Below are positions 46,349 to 57,741 of a stretch of 64,000 nt of DNA, piece after piece; position 1 is the stretch's first letter; each line of letters begins with the position of its first letter. Made by a program: the position numbers and the translations under genes. The notes beneath the pieces are model-generated. The model was not told where the DNA came from. It saw nothing but the letters and a program-made list of their open reading frames with translations, and did not search any database. Location: contig JAWZSP010000007.1 in NCBI GenBank assembly GCA_034401135.1, positions 3,968,001 through 4,032,000 on the forward strand, written 5' to 3'. Source of the DNA: Volutella citrinella. Taxonomy: Eukaryota; Ascomycota; Sordariomycetes; Hypocreales; Nectriaceae.

Positions 46349-47443
46349 ATGTCTAAGACTATTGTGGTCATCGGAGTCACCGGCGCTCAGGTATGAACTT
46401 CATGCAAGCTCACTCAGTCAAGGACATTCTAACACGCACAGGGGGGATCTGTGGCCCGTGAATTTCTGAAGCACCCCGAATGGCATGTCCGAGGTGTAAC
46501 TAGAAACCCTTCTAGCGGAGCCGCCCAGGCCCTGGCTGCCGAGGGTGTCGAGGTTGTTCAGGGTGATGTCGACGACAAAGAGTCGCTGGTTCAAGCCTTC
46601 CAGGGCGCCACTGCAATCTTCTCCAATACCGACTTCTTCACCCACATCTTTCAAGGCATGGACCCTAACAATCGACCCGCTGATCGGTCAGTCTTGGAGT
46701 ACGCGTTCGACCGGGAGGTTGCCCAGGGCATCAACATCGCCGAGGCCGCCGAGTCCCCGTCCGTGCTCAAGACTCTCGAGCAATTCATTCTGTCGTCGCT
46801 CCCAAGCGCGACAAAGTGGAGCGACGGCAAAATCACGACCGTGTACCACTTCGACTCCAAGGCAGAAATCGAGCGCTTGACGCAGGAGCGATGCCCTGGA
46901 GTATTATCCAAGATGCGCACCGTCATCCTGGGACACTACGTGACCAACTGGAAGGCCTTTCACAAGCTGGCACCGGCAAAGCAGCCCGACGGAACGTTTG
47001 TGCTGACTAGGAACACGCCTAGCACGTTCAAGATGCCGCTTGTCGTCACAGAGCGGGATACAGGGCCCTTTGTCAAGGCGGTGGTCGACATGCCTCCTCA
47101 TAGCAAGATTTTCATAGTCTCCGAGTATATGACATTCCCCGAGTTCGTGGGGGTTTGGGGACGTGTTCTTGGCGTCAAGGCGACCTACAAGGAGATTTCG
47201 AGGGAGGAACTACTCGAGGGCGTCCCGGAAGAAATGGGCATGGAAGTGGCGGACAGCTTTGACTTCATCCACGATTTTGGTTTCCCGGGTCCCGACCCGA
47301 CGGTTCTCTACCCCAGCCAGGTAAGCTGCGTCTGACTCTTGTCTAGTCCCATTACTTACAGTGACCAGCTCAACGTCAAGGTTCCAGTGACGTCCATGGA
47401 AGAATACATCAGGAGCGAGGACTGGTCCCCGATAATGAACTAG
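46349..47443 (+). CDS. NmrA-like NAD(P)-binding protein
   Basis: Atypical short-chain dehydrogenase of the NmrA family; members bind NAD(P) and often act as redox sensors or regulators rather than enzymes. Three exons (46349-46390, 46442-47320, 47369-47443) give 331 residues. Dinucleotide motif VVIGVTGAQGGSVAREFL, then VRGVTRNPSS, VQGDVDDKESL, FILSSLPSATKWSDGK and HFDSKAEIERL match the family. The first exon ends exactly in the nucleotide-binding loop. The gene is neighbour to a second, dissimilar NmrA-like gene at 49367. Confidence 0.9.
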
Positions 47444-47825
47444 GAGTCAAGTACTTGCGTTGGGTTTACAAGAATCTTAACGTCAGCAGCCTACCCACCA
47501 ATTCGCGCAGTGTCAGGTGGCCTACGATAGAATAATTTGGTTAGTTATCTGCCATTGCGAACAGAGTATTTTTTACTTGAAAAGTTCAATCGTCGTGATA
47601 AATCTGTATATTCCCATAACCCTAGCTCAGTGACGTGACGTGACGTATGCAATACCATCTGTGGCTGCCGCATGTGGATCATGTGTAAGGAAAGTCTATG
47701 ATCTCATAGAGGGCCAAGTCAGACAACACGGGAATGGATTGTGGCGCATGCGTGCACCGTGCTGCATCCAACAAACCTCCAAGAAAGATTTCATGCTCTC
47801 TCATGGTCCTTCAGTACAACGGAAA
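47444..47825. other. Intergenic region
   Basis: 382 bp between the NmrA-like and DUF4385 genes. The tandem GTGACGTGACGTGACG lies at 47632-47647. The DUF4385 frame is open back to 47640 but without family-like sequence. Confidence 0.4.
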
Positions 47826-48344
47826 ATGGCAGCTACGCACAGAGACTCTACCGTGCTGAAGAAAAGTATCCCCCGAAGCCAATGGATGAGCTACCGCATC
47901 GGACGCGGCGAGCAAGGCGTTCTCACGTTTGAGCCGTACAAATCCGCCCTTCTACCACTCTGGCGATTCCGGACCACAAGCATCGCGCACAAGAGCGCCA
48001 AGGACCTATGGGCGCAGTTTAAGAAGTTCGACAATGAAGACGATTTTGTAGGGATGGACATGGCCCGCAAGTTCATACAAATGGGAATGACGCGTGCAAA
48101 GAGGTACGCGAATCATGCTGGGGGACGCAAGTACAAAAGGGGAACGGGAGAGACACTGCCGAAGAGTGTGGACCATTCAGATCACGCGGAAAAGGAAGAG
48201 GCAAGCCGGATTTTCAGACAATATTGGGGTCGCTGCAAAGCCCACGAGGGCTATCAACGGAAGAAGGAAGAGTTTAAGAGAGTCCAAAAGAGCTGGGAGA
48301 GAGACAAATTACAATTGGAAGTTGAATTGAACGAAGAAGGATGA
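47826..48344 (+). CDS. DUF4385 family protein
   Basis: The DUF4385 core is clear: YRIGRGEQGVLTFEPYKSAL, LPLWRFRTTSIAHKSAKDLW, DDFVGMDMARKFIQMGMTRA, KRYANHAGGRKY. A charged helical tail follows (RKKEEFKRVQKSWERD). The chosen ATG (AAAATGG context, MAATHRDSTVLKKS) gives 172 residues. The frame is open 62 codons further upstream, and a short 5' exon cannot be excluded, so the start is uncertain. The function of the family is unknown; its basic, helical nature suggests nucleic-acid or protein binding, which is only a guess. Confidence 0.8.
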   Translation: MAATHRDSTVLKKSIPRSQWMSYRIGRGEQGVLTFEPYKSALLPLWRFRTTSIAHKSAKDLWAQFKKFDNEDDFVGMDMARKFIQMGMTRAKRYANHAGGRKYKRGTGETLPKSVDHSDHAEKEEASRIFRQYWGRCKAHEGYQRKKEEFKRVQKSWERDKLQLEVELNEEG

Positions 48345-49366
48345 TTTATTGAGGAAATGTGACATAGGCTTGCCGTCGAGGTGCGCAATACAGAGTACGC
48401 TAGTCGTTTTCTACTTGGAAGCCGCCTGCAACAATAACAGTATGTCTTCATTATTGATCCCGGCGCTGTCCGTCCTGGGGGCTTACTGCACACACTGCTA
48501 GCAGTATATATACTATATAAGAGTCTCCTAGCTGAATATATAAGCCACATAGCCTCAAGCTATACCACATCGCCTTAAGCTATCCCACAATGTCTGGCTG
48601 TAGGGCCTAGGCTTTACTATAATACTGCCACCGCCTGTGGCCCGTCGTAATTACTTGGAGCCCTCTTTGGCCCGGGGCGTTGTGGCCGGGAGCCCGGGCG
48701 CCAGCTGTGGCCCGGGTTGTTGTGGCCTGTAGCCCCCTGTGGCCCAGAGCGCGCCATTCAATGGGGAAGCTAAGGTACCTTATTGAAGGCGGTAGTTGCA
48801 CACACTAGCGGTGTGTTGAGTCAGCCCGGCTGTATTGATGGAACACGGCAGCACGGTACGCGCGGACCCCGACATAATCCGCAATTAGCAGGTTTGTCTT
48901 TGGACCCCTGGTGTATATGGATGTGGCTTCGCACACAACAGTCCTCGTGAGAGCGGTGAAGTGGGGCCAGCAATTTCCAAATAAGTAGCTATTCGGCGGA
49001 TTGGCGCCCAATCGCTCTGTGATATGTGTGTCGCTTAGAAATCGTATAGCATGAGCGTGAGCCTATTGTAAGGCAATCTCCGCACCCTCGTATCGATCGA
49101 CAAGAATGTCCGCAAACTCTAATGCATCCGCTTGCAGAGAGAGGGGAGGCACTTCGGCAGATGTCAATATATATAGAGCGGGTTGATACTGGCGTAATAG
49201 GGAAGCTACAAAACTTTTGATCTGACAACCCGAAGCCAATCAGTCCGCCAGGTCACCCTACACTTCTTGCCATACCCTTGCTTACTTGTAACCGCAAGTC
49301 AAAGGAAGGATCCTGCAAATTACTCGAAATTATCCCACCAAAGCACCTGTAGCACCTCGATCCAAC
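48345..49366. repeat. Degenerate repeat / possible transposon remnant
   Basis: About 1 kb with unusual composition. 48490-48600 is AT-rich with related copies of AGCCACATAGCCTCAAGCTA and similar units. 48630-48750 holds imperfect repeats of CTGTGGCCCGG / GTTGTGGCC / GGAGCCC. On the minus strand, 49180-48800 can be read as one long protein-like frame with a single stop (QADALEFADILVDRYEGAE, SYLFGNCWPHFTALTRTVV, TNLLIADYVGVRAYRAAVF). I do not recognise the protein. The most likely reading is a decayed mobile element or gene fragment. Confidence 0.4.
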
Positions 49367-50483
49367 ATGGCTATCGTTGTCGCGGTAGCTGGCGGAACGG
49401 GAGACCTCGGTAGAACCGTGGTGGAGCAGCTTGTGTCTGACGGCTACGATGTTGTCGTTCTCGGACGGAAGGTGAGGCCTCTACCCATAATCAGTCGATG
49501 TGCAAGCCTTTACTTGCCCCTTTCCAGACACTAACCTCTTCGCTGAAAGACCCCTGAGTCGTTGACGAATGGTGCCCGGTTTTTGACAGTCAGCTACGAT
49601 GACATTGATGCAACAGCACGAGCCCTCGAGGCCGAGAAGATTGACACGATTGTATCGACAATCATCCCCGCAGGCCCAGGGGGGCAGGCACAGCTCGATT
49701 TGATTGAGGCTGCGAAGCGATCCTCGGTTACGCGAAGATTCATCCCCAGCGAATATGCCGGCTATGTTTCCGACGACCTGTTAGTCTCTGCTCAGTCGAT
49801 ACTTTGTGTTGGTTTTGCTAACGTAGTTTGGCTCAAGTGACCCTGACAGTCTCGATGTAATGAGAGCCCCGATTGTTCGCTCCGCCCGGGCTCTGGCCGA
49901 TTCAGGATTGACGTACACTCGCATCGCCACTGGCATGATGATGGAATATTTCGGCTCTCCCCATGTCTCGACTCATATGCGCAGCTTCCCGTGGGCTATC
50001 AATTTTGCAGACCGACGTGCAGCCATCCCCGGAAACGGAGACGAGATTTTCAGTATGACATACTCGAAGGACATTGCCAAACTCATCAGCCGCCTCCTCG
50101 ACACACCGGATTGGCCAAAGCACCTCAATTTTGCGGGCTCTGACACAAGTTTGAATCATGTCGTTAGGACTGCGGAGAAAGTCACTGGTAATCGGCAATA
50201 TTCCGTTGCGAAAGGCGATTTCAGCTAACATCGTATAGGTGACAAGTTTGAAGTTGTGTATGACAGCGTGGATGAACTCAAGCAAGGCAAGGCTACAACC
50301 ATTTTTGCTCAGGGTGCCGAGTATGGAGGGCTTGATACTAATGAGATGGCGGTCGCACTTGGCATGATGATTGTTGAAGGACAGTTGGCGCTTCCCATGT
50401 CGGATCGGGGAAATGAGCTCTTCCCTGATTTTGTCCCAATGACCATTGACGAGATGATTGCTAACGCATGGACTGGAAATTAA
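49367..50483 (+). CDS. Second NmrA-like / isoflavone-reductase-like protein
   Basis: NAD(P)-binding protein of the NmrA/isoflavone-reductase group. The start IVVAVAGGTGDLGRTVVEQL, then VVVLGRK, VSYDDIDATARALE, VSTIIPAGPGGQAQLDLIEA, RRFIPSEYAGY, GLTYTRIATGMMMEYF and FSMTYSKDIAKLISRLLD follow the family pattern. Exon 1 is 49367-49471; further introns lie near 49472-49549, about 49790-49838 and 50189-50238. The second of these is unclear: the good donor GTTAGT breaks the frame, while GTTTCC or GTCTCT keep it (SEYAGY to FGSSDPDSLD). The length is about 290 residues. It may be a real enzyme or a sensor; the substrate is unknown. Confidence 0.82.
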
Positions 50484-51121
50484 GGAGATATAGTTCCCAT
50501 AAGGAGCTCTTACGCGCCCCCTTTCCGGCTGATTTGTTCTTAAATGCCATTCAGACAGTTCTAGGTCATGCTCTAGAAGCGAGCACTTGAAACAATACAA
50601 TAGTATTTTTGTATCTACAAGCCTGCATAAGCGACTATTGAAGATCGCGAAATAATTGTAAGAATAGTTCTCCTCGGGTCTGGAGTATTCCCTGTTTGGT
50701 TTGGCTTCTTTAAACCAGGAGACGAGGAAAGCTCCACCCTGGCTTTCTCTCACCCCCTCTCTGCCTCATGGACTAATCTGGATAGAATGCCGGGAAAGAG
50801 CAAAAGGTGTGCTTATATGGTAGGAGAACAAATGACTGGGCACCACCTCGACTTATTAGTGTTTTGCAGCACTATTGGCCTGCGCTAAGGGGTTCTGCTA
50901 GACAGAGCCCCATATTTGAACGAGAAGAAGGAAGCAGAGGGGCGTGGAGGGGAGGGGTGAAGGGGCTCTAGGAGATGCAATTATGTAAGTGCTGCATTTC
51001 AACTTCTTCATTTAACCCATGGAGCCAACAACAAGCATAAGCGGGTAGTTTAGGATACTGGAAGGTTCTACATGGCTGCCATGGCTTCTTCACGCTCTAG
51101 AAAAACTGTAGATCTTTTGTA
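50484..51121. other. Intergenic region between convergent genes
   Basis: 638 bp of 3' flanks with a purine-rich stretch (about 50920-50975). I see no gene. Confidence 0.45.
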
Positions 51122-52850
51122 TCACATATCCACCTGCCAAGCCGTTGCCTTCGCCTCTCGTCGTGGGAGGAACTCGATGACTCGCGTCTCGCTGCCGTCC
51201 ACAACGCCTACCCGATATGTTTGGTTGACATCCTGTACAGAGGCAGACGGCCTTGACGCGGACACCAGATGCATTCCATCCCTCAACCCTGCAGCCTCAG
51301 CCTTGGAGCCCGGGACAACGCCACTAACAACCCGGTTCCGGCGGCTGCACTTGTCGAACCCAAACTCGAGTATCGGCAGCGCCTTGGGCGCGAACTTCCT
51401 CGAGCGCTCATCAAACGAGAGCCCTGAGAACTCCATCACCTGACTCCCATCAAGCATGCCTTCAAAGTGCCGCTCAGGCTGGAATGGCACGTCGCTGCCA
51501 AGCTGAGGGCAGATCTGGTCGAGCCAATCCTGGGCAAGGACTCGTTGACCTTGGCGCCAGCGCCGCGAGAGCTCAATTACAATATCATCCAGGCGGCTGT
51601 TACGCCACATGTCCCACTGGCCATCCTGCTTGCGCAAGTAGCAGTCAATCAGGAGCAGATAGGCACACCCACGCTTGTATGCGATCCATTCGGCGTACCA
51701 GTCGGAGAATATTTCTGCCGTTGCATCTCGAATGTCCATGCCGATCCTTGGCGAGCAGAAGTAGCCTTGCAGATGTTGGTTGATGCTGTGCATGAGGAAC
51801 TCGGGTCCTCGGAAGCCGAAACGATATGGGAGATAGGTGGAGTAGAGCTCTGCGATGCCTAGCCGCCAAGAGTGAGCACCTCGCCAAATCAAGTGTAAGA
51901 TGAGTTGACGTACCTTCACGAAACCAGTCGTTGTCATAGCCATCGTCCTCGTGAGTGAAATCAGAGAAGCTGTGCACCATTTCGTGGGTGAACAAGAGCA
52001 CCAACGAATCATCAGTTTCGTCAGCCACGCTGTCGTCATACTCTAGCACGTAGCTCCCAATGAAGCCTGTGCCACCGAAACCGACAATCGACTTGCGCAT
52101 AAAGACGCGGTACGACTGGCCCACGACGCCAAAGTGCTCCGCCATCTTAGGGTACAGCTGGCTATTATACCCTTTGACCTTGTCGAGGTTCGGGAGGAGC
52201 TTGCCGAACCAGTAGCAGGCTGATACGTCGGCCCCCGTCTTCGGCGCGTCATCTGGGTACGATTGCACAGGGCCGACCATGTACACCGTCTTCCAGAGAG
52301 TTTCGGCGCGTCCAATTACTTGGATGGGCTCGGGGCCCTCTCCAAGGCTCCAGATGCATCTTGTGGCAGGAGGAGCGTTTGGAGGCATGATCCATTCCAG
52401 GACATTGGAGTACGTCTGATCTGAGATGAGAAGAGGCAGGAACCAGCGGCCGACGCCTTGCAAGCCGCCCTGATCACGACGAATATCGATGCGCGCACCC
52501 AGCGGAGTCTTCTCAGACACCTGGCGCGGGTACGCGGTGAAGTTCAACGACACGGCACCTTGGGTGGCCCGGCCAACACACCATTCCTGCTCCGAGTTGC
52601 GGTTCAGGCTGGGAATGTCGCGGAAAGCAAGTGGCAGAGGGCCGTTGTCGTCGTCGGAGGCGTGGATGTCGGCCTCTTTGTACGGGTGGCCAGGAACATT
52701 GTCGACAAAGGTGCCGAATCTGAACATGGGCTGGCCACTTGGTACCGTGGGCTCGTCCACGGTTAGGCGGATAGAGAGTGCGCTGACTCCATCGTTGTCG
52801 AAGGAAGGGGTAATCTGGAGATGAATGGATGGGTATTGTATGCTGCCCAT
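51122..52850 (-). CDS. M61-like metallopeptidase with PDZ domain
   Basis: Two exons (52850-51914 and 51858-51122) join to 557 residues. The zinc site is HEMVHSF (HEXXH) followed about 20 residues later by WFREGIAELYSTY, whose Glu is the third ligand, as in the M61 glycyl-aminopeptidase/gluzincin group. The exon junction falls exactly in this motif. An N-terminal beta-rich domain (residues 1-250) and a C-terminal PDZ-like domain (VVSGVVPGSKAEAAGLRDGM) match M61 architecture. No signal peptide, so probably intracellular. It could process small peptides; this is family inference. Confidence 0.85.
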
Positions 52851-53313
52851 TTTGTCAAGGTGATTTTAGGCACTTCGCGTTGTTTCTCTTCTTCTTCTTC
52901 CTTTTCCTTTGTGAGAGGGTGGGATGAGAGAAACAGGAGGGAAGAGGGGGTTATTGTCAGTTGGCGGCGGTACATGTCAGGCTGTTTTGGAAATGAAATT
53001 ACTAAAAGTCACCAGGACAAGCAGGATGAGCTATAGTCAGAGCCCATAGTTCGTATCTTTGACCTTGCCCAAAAGCTGCCCGTGACGGAAGCACCATGAG
53101 ACAGGTATCATGACAAGGACGCCGCCCGGCCCCACCCTGTACAAGATTGCGATTGACACGGGGATTGACACGGGGCCGCCGGTGGAGGCGGAGTAGTCTA
53201 ATCCGATTGTGGTGCTCGAGAACGCACTAGCGCCGAGGACAAAGCGTGGTTAGTAAAGCGCAGATAGTTGATGATCCAACATCCCCGGTCAACGGCACCC
53301 ATCACGGACGCAT
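52851..53313. other. Intergenic region between divergent genes
   Basis: 463 bp shared by the M61-like gene and the next regulator. It contains a CTTCTTCTTCCTTTTCC pyrimidine tract (about 52888-52908), probably a leader/promoter element of the M61-like gene. Confidence 0.45.
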
Positions 53314-55561
53314 TTGTCACCGTTCACCACCGCCGTGCAGCAGACACAGGTAGCCTGCCGTTACGCAGAACATTGTCCTTTACAGCTAAGTGGAAATCGT
53401 GCAGGCTCGCTTGCACCACCACGCCCGCTCTCGAATGTATCCCCAGCGCCCCCTCGGGCCAAGAAGACCCAGATAAGCCGCCGGCAGGACGGTTGCCACA
53501 CTTGTCGCCGCAGACATCGCAAGGTACGATCCCAGCAAGTGCTTGGTATGGGGCGTCGTGTCATCTGCCATGTCCTCCAAGCAATCCCCGCCCTTCCCCC
53601 TTCTCTCCCGCTGCTCCTGGCCCGAGGCTGACCCCCCCCTTGCGGTGCAGTGCGACCTGGGTAAACCCGCTTGCGCCAACTGCGCCGAATACGGCGTCGA
53701 ATGCGACGGGTATGGTTTGCGCCTGACCTGGGTGCCGGCTTTGATCGGCACTGGAGAGAACCCGCGACGTCCGAGGCGAGTGAATGCCTCGCAGCCACAG
53801 ACAAAACTGCCATCCCAACCACAACCACTACCACACGCGCAAGCACAGCCGCCGCGGCATCAACCACAGCTGCAGCCAAAAGCCGTACCATCTAGCAGCG
53901 TACCGGGCCCGGCAATAGCCCCTTCTCTACCTACGAGCTGCTCATCTCAGTTCCCAAGCATTCCCCATGGCGATAGCCACGTGCTATCTCCGTCCTCTTA
54001 CTCGCCATCGCTGGAGGCTGTCATCCGAGCTTTTGACACACAAACACCCAGTGATGCCCTGAGCCTGCTCCCGGATCACGAGGCCCCCCTCCTGACCTAT
54101 TTTGACCACCATGTACGCAAGGGCCTGTTGCCAATCATGGGCGACTGGCTCGACGACCTTGCTGGCCATCCCGATCTCAAGCCAGCCTTGCTTGCCCTCG
54201 CCGCCTCCAGCCTGTTCCAAAACCACTTCTTCCGCCGACAGTCCTCCCCACGATCCCTCTACCCCATTGGGAACAAGGTCCACAGCCCCGTCTCGGACCT
54301 TTACTTCCAACACGCTGTTAGGAACTACAGCGACGCCATCCGAGCCACCAGCCTTATAAGCTCCACCCAGCGTGCCAAGTTGCCCGTGATAGGTCTCGCG
54401 ACCGTCCTCCTGCTCGCCCTGTTTGAGTGGGAGTCGGGAAGCGTGCGCGGAAGCTTCCTCCACATGGAGGGCGCCGACGCCATTGTCCTCGCTTCTAAGG
54501 ACCAGCTCGGCGAGACACCAACGGGGAGGAAGCTGCTACAGAGCTGGGCCAATATGCGAGCACGGAAGAATAGGCAAAAACTCGTGTTTCGGCCGCTGGA
54601 CGCTGAGTTGTCAAGGGCGATGGGATCCCAGGCACGCTCCCTGTCCGCCCATGCTGCTGGAATCGCCACGAGGCTCGCTGTCCCCCTCACGGATGCGTAC
54701 GGCCTTAGAAATCGCCTTGTCATGCAAGTCTACGCGGCGCACAATGGTATTGAGGAGACCGAGTCGCTTGAAAATTTCCGTGAATGGTACTCCTGGGCCT
54801 TTGACTATGAGTATGAGCGTGAGCTGCCGGCGAATACGCAGTCTCTCCTCCTCACCACCAATGAGGTCCTGGACCGCCTCGATGACACAAGGCGCTCCCT
54901 ACACCGTTGGCGTGCTAGTCTCAACGAGTCTCAACTGCCTCTGCGCCCAGATTCCTTACCCCTGGACTTGAACGGTTACCTGGAAGGCCAACTGGTCCCG
55001 CTGAGGCCAGCCGTCCCTTTCATATTCTCCACATCCGACGCCGCTGCCGACTACTTGCGGTACATGACCTGCATGGTCCTGACGTCGCCACAGATTCTAG
55101 CCATCTACGTCTTGGCCACTGAGCCGCGACCACCCCAGGACCTGATACCTGGCTACGTAGCAAAGCTGCTTGCTGTCCTCGAGGGCCTGGATCCCGTACA
55201 GATGTGGCAACACGATCTATACGACAGCGGCCCCCTATGGGTCATGGTCACGCTGGTTCTCTGTGTACCCGAATTGGTCATTGTGTCTTATATCCTCGAC
55301 AACATCATCCCAATGTTTGAGATGCACATTGACCGTGGATCGCTACTCTTTACGTTGGTCCATGCGAAGAAGATGTTGCTGTGCATACGGGAGCGAATTC
55401 GCAACGGCCTACTGCCTCTGTTCTGCTCAACAAGCTCAGTCATCACCGAGGACCTAATTAGTAGCCCTAATGCCAGGTTCGGACAGAAATACGCCATAGT
55501 AGGCCGCGGTTGGAGTGGGAATTACCAGCGCATTGTAGTGGACGGTCCTCAAGAATGCTAA
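53314..55561 (+). CDS. Zn2Cys6 transcription factor (start uncertain)
   Basis: The zinc cluster spans an intron: QDGCHTCRRRHRK (exon ending 53523) and CDLGKPACANCAEYGVEC (exon from 53651) form CX2CX6CX6CX2CX6C, with phases in agreement. After a Pro/Gln-rich stretch, the rest (residues about 170-700) is a helical Fungal_trans_2-type domain (LLTYFDHHVRKGLLPIMGDW, NPLLALAASS-like LKPALLALAASSLFQNHFF, PVIGLATVLLLALFEWESGS, SFLHMEGADAIV). No ATG precedes the zinc cluster in frame back to the upstream stop. The listed start is therefore only the limit of the open frame, and an unseen upstream exon probably carries the ATG. It may control the neighbouring aminotransferase/amidase group. Confidence 0.82.
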
Positions 55562-55691
55562 AGTACTCTAGCGCGCCAAGTGAGGCTGATTCGATACTTG
55601 AACATGATTGCTGTGCCCGTTCTCTCTGTTGCATCTCGACTTCCGTTGCTGCTCATGGCCTCAACAAGTGCCCAGGTAACGCGCATCGCCA

Positions 55692-57224
55692 TTACTCCAA
55701 CTCCAGCTCGCGTAGGATCCCCCTCAACCTATCCATGGCAACCTCAAAAACGCTCAACGCATTGGCTGTATAAACAAGACGAAACTTGCCAGAATCATGT
55801 GAGAGAAAAGCCTGTTACGAAATGAGATGTAAGGAGTCATGGATGAATAGGCAGGCATTGTAGCTTACAGCATCGGGTTGTAGGAAAACGCCTCTGCGCA
55901 TTAGGTGTCGGCACAAGGCCATCTCAGCCGTGCCCTTTTCATTGGCTTGATCGCCCGAGCGAAATTTGGCAGCCCATGCACTGAGATCAATGTACAAGAA
56001 GAGGCCGGCGTTGGCCTTGTCAAACGGCACACCTATCCTTTGGAGGCTGTCCATGGCGTATTGACGGTGCCTTTGTAGCTCCTGAGACAGTTCTGTCTTG
56101 AAGTATCCCATCATGGCATCGTCTGTCAGTAGCTTCGTGAACAGAATGTCTGAGAAGCTGGTAACCCACGTCATCGGCCTGCTTCGACGTCAATGGAAAA
56201 GATGCGCGACGCCAGCGAGGGAGCTGTGACTGGAGCAAGTATTACGTACCCCAATTGTCGCACAGCCTTCCAAACCAGTGAGTTGCGCGTGATGAGCCAG
56301 CCTATTCGAATGCCGCCCAGACCAAAGTCTTTGGATGCGCCAGAAAGGACGTGGATGCTATTCATGCCCCCAGTGATCTCTTCTGGCCGCAGGGACAGAG
56401 CCGAGGTAAAGCTGTCCATACCATCCTCGGCTCGCCCAGCAGAGAGGGCGTAGATTTCATCCGAGATCAAGTGCAGCTTGTTCCGCGAGCAGAAACCGGC
56501 CAACTTGGTGAGCGACTGTCGTGAGTAGCAGCGCCCGCTCGGGTTGCAAGGGTTGGAGATAATGACGGCTCTTACCTCTATCCCTTGTCTTGTGGCCTCG
56601 GTTAAAGCTGCATCATAGCCTTGGATGAGGCGGTCGGAGTCGCTGGCGGCAAAGCGATCACCAATTTCCTTCTTGCTAACTCGTATGAGTTTGATGCCGT
56701 TTTGGCACATCAAGTCAGCCTCAAACATGCCGTAGTTTGGCGTGTCAACTAAGACTGCCTGCTCGCTGTCGCAGAGATTGTAGGCCAACGTGCTTAGGAG
56801 AGAGCTCACTCCGTTGCCGACAATGATGGAATCCGGGGTGATAGGATCGTATGGCGTGAAGGTATCGTTTGTGTACGCGGCGATGGCCCGTCGTAGTTCC
56901 ATGGAGCCTGCTGTGGCCGAGTACCCAAGGGCTAAACACTCGTTAGCTCGTCAAGGCACGTTTCCTCGTCGGGGGTGGTGCGCTGGCAGTGTCCGCACAA
57001 TCTTTAACGTGCTGTACTAGATCTCCGCTGATGTCTTCGATCCAACTGTGCAGACGCTGGCGCACGGCGACGTTGGACGAGGATGATATGTCGATGAGGC
57101 CGTCTGGACACTCTGTGGGGTGATAGGCCGGGCACGCCTCCTTTTCTCGTTGTAAGTCCATCATCAAATTGGATCCAAGGTTGGCCGCGCCGCGCCGTGA
57201 AGGCGGAAGCTGGGGAATCTGCAT
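55692..57224 (-). CDS. Class I/II aminotransferase, ACC-synthase-like
   Basis: PLP enzyme of the aminotransferase / 1-aminocyclopropane-1-carboxylate synthase-like group. Four exons (57224-56999, 56931-56250, 56178-55869, 55811-55692) join in phase to 445 residues, the family length. Seen: LGYSATAGSMELRRAIAAY, IIVGNGVSSLLSTLAYNLC, VDTPNYGMFEADL, ISNPCNPSGRCYSRQSL, LISDEIYALSAG, PLP-lysine motif SGASKDFGLGGIRIGW and the end KFRLVYTANALSVFEVAMDR. The start at 57224 was chosen because earlier codons of the frame are not family-like. It is divergent from the M20 gene (517 bp). It is more likely an amino acid aminotransferase than a true ethylene-pathway enzyme. Confidence 0.9.
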
Positions 57225-57741
57225 CGCTTGCGTCTCTGTGCCTGAACAAATTATCGTGCTAGGTGTTGACTGTTGACGATGTTGGGGGAAATGCTCAAGG
57301 AAGCACTCTGGGGCGGGGATGCCACCCCTCGACCCTTCGAAGGCCACAGAGAAAATCATCCGACACCGGAACACGCCACCGGCTTATCCATGAAGCCCTG
57401 GGGGGCTGACAAGTCCGAGAGAGAGGCAGACACGCCCAACCTTGAGGCTGGACTATCTCGCACTCGAGCACTCCTTTGGGACGTAGCGTAGCAGGCTGAT
57501 GACCCACATGGCTGCATCATGATCCATTCATTGCCCCGGCATTTGGGATGCTTGCTGCCACTGACATTGCCGATGAGATGAGCATAGCTAGACGGGCTCA
57601 TCAATACTCCAATAGCCTTGTTCAGTGTCCGACACGAGCATAAATAGCCTGCCACCTCACCTGGCCTAGTCTCTCGCATACTATACTGAGGACAAAAATC
57701 AAACAGAAACAAAACCTAACCGGCTCTCTCTCGTTTCCACA
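57225..57741. promoter_or_regulatory. Bidirectional promoter, aminotransferase / M20 deacylase
   Basis: 517 bp between divergent start codons. It contains a CCGG-repeat with CGG-N9-CCG geometry at 57367-57381. The last 60 bases are A/C-rich (CAAACAGAAACAAAACC) and then CT-rich, a typical fungal leader. Confidence 0.45.

Noticed and set aside
49902..50753. Antisense frame of 283 codons over the second NmrA-like gene
   Set aside because: No domain, and the sense strand is well supported.
57367..57381. CGG-N9-CCG in the aminotransferase/M20 promoter
   Set aside because: Only six fixed bases; many such matches are expected by chance in 64 kb, so no link to the other cluster's motif is claimed.
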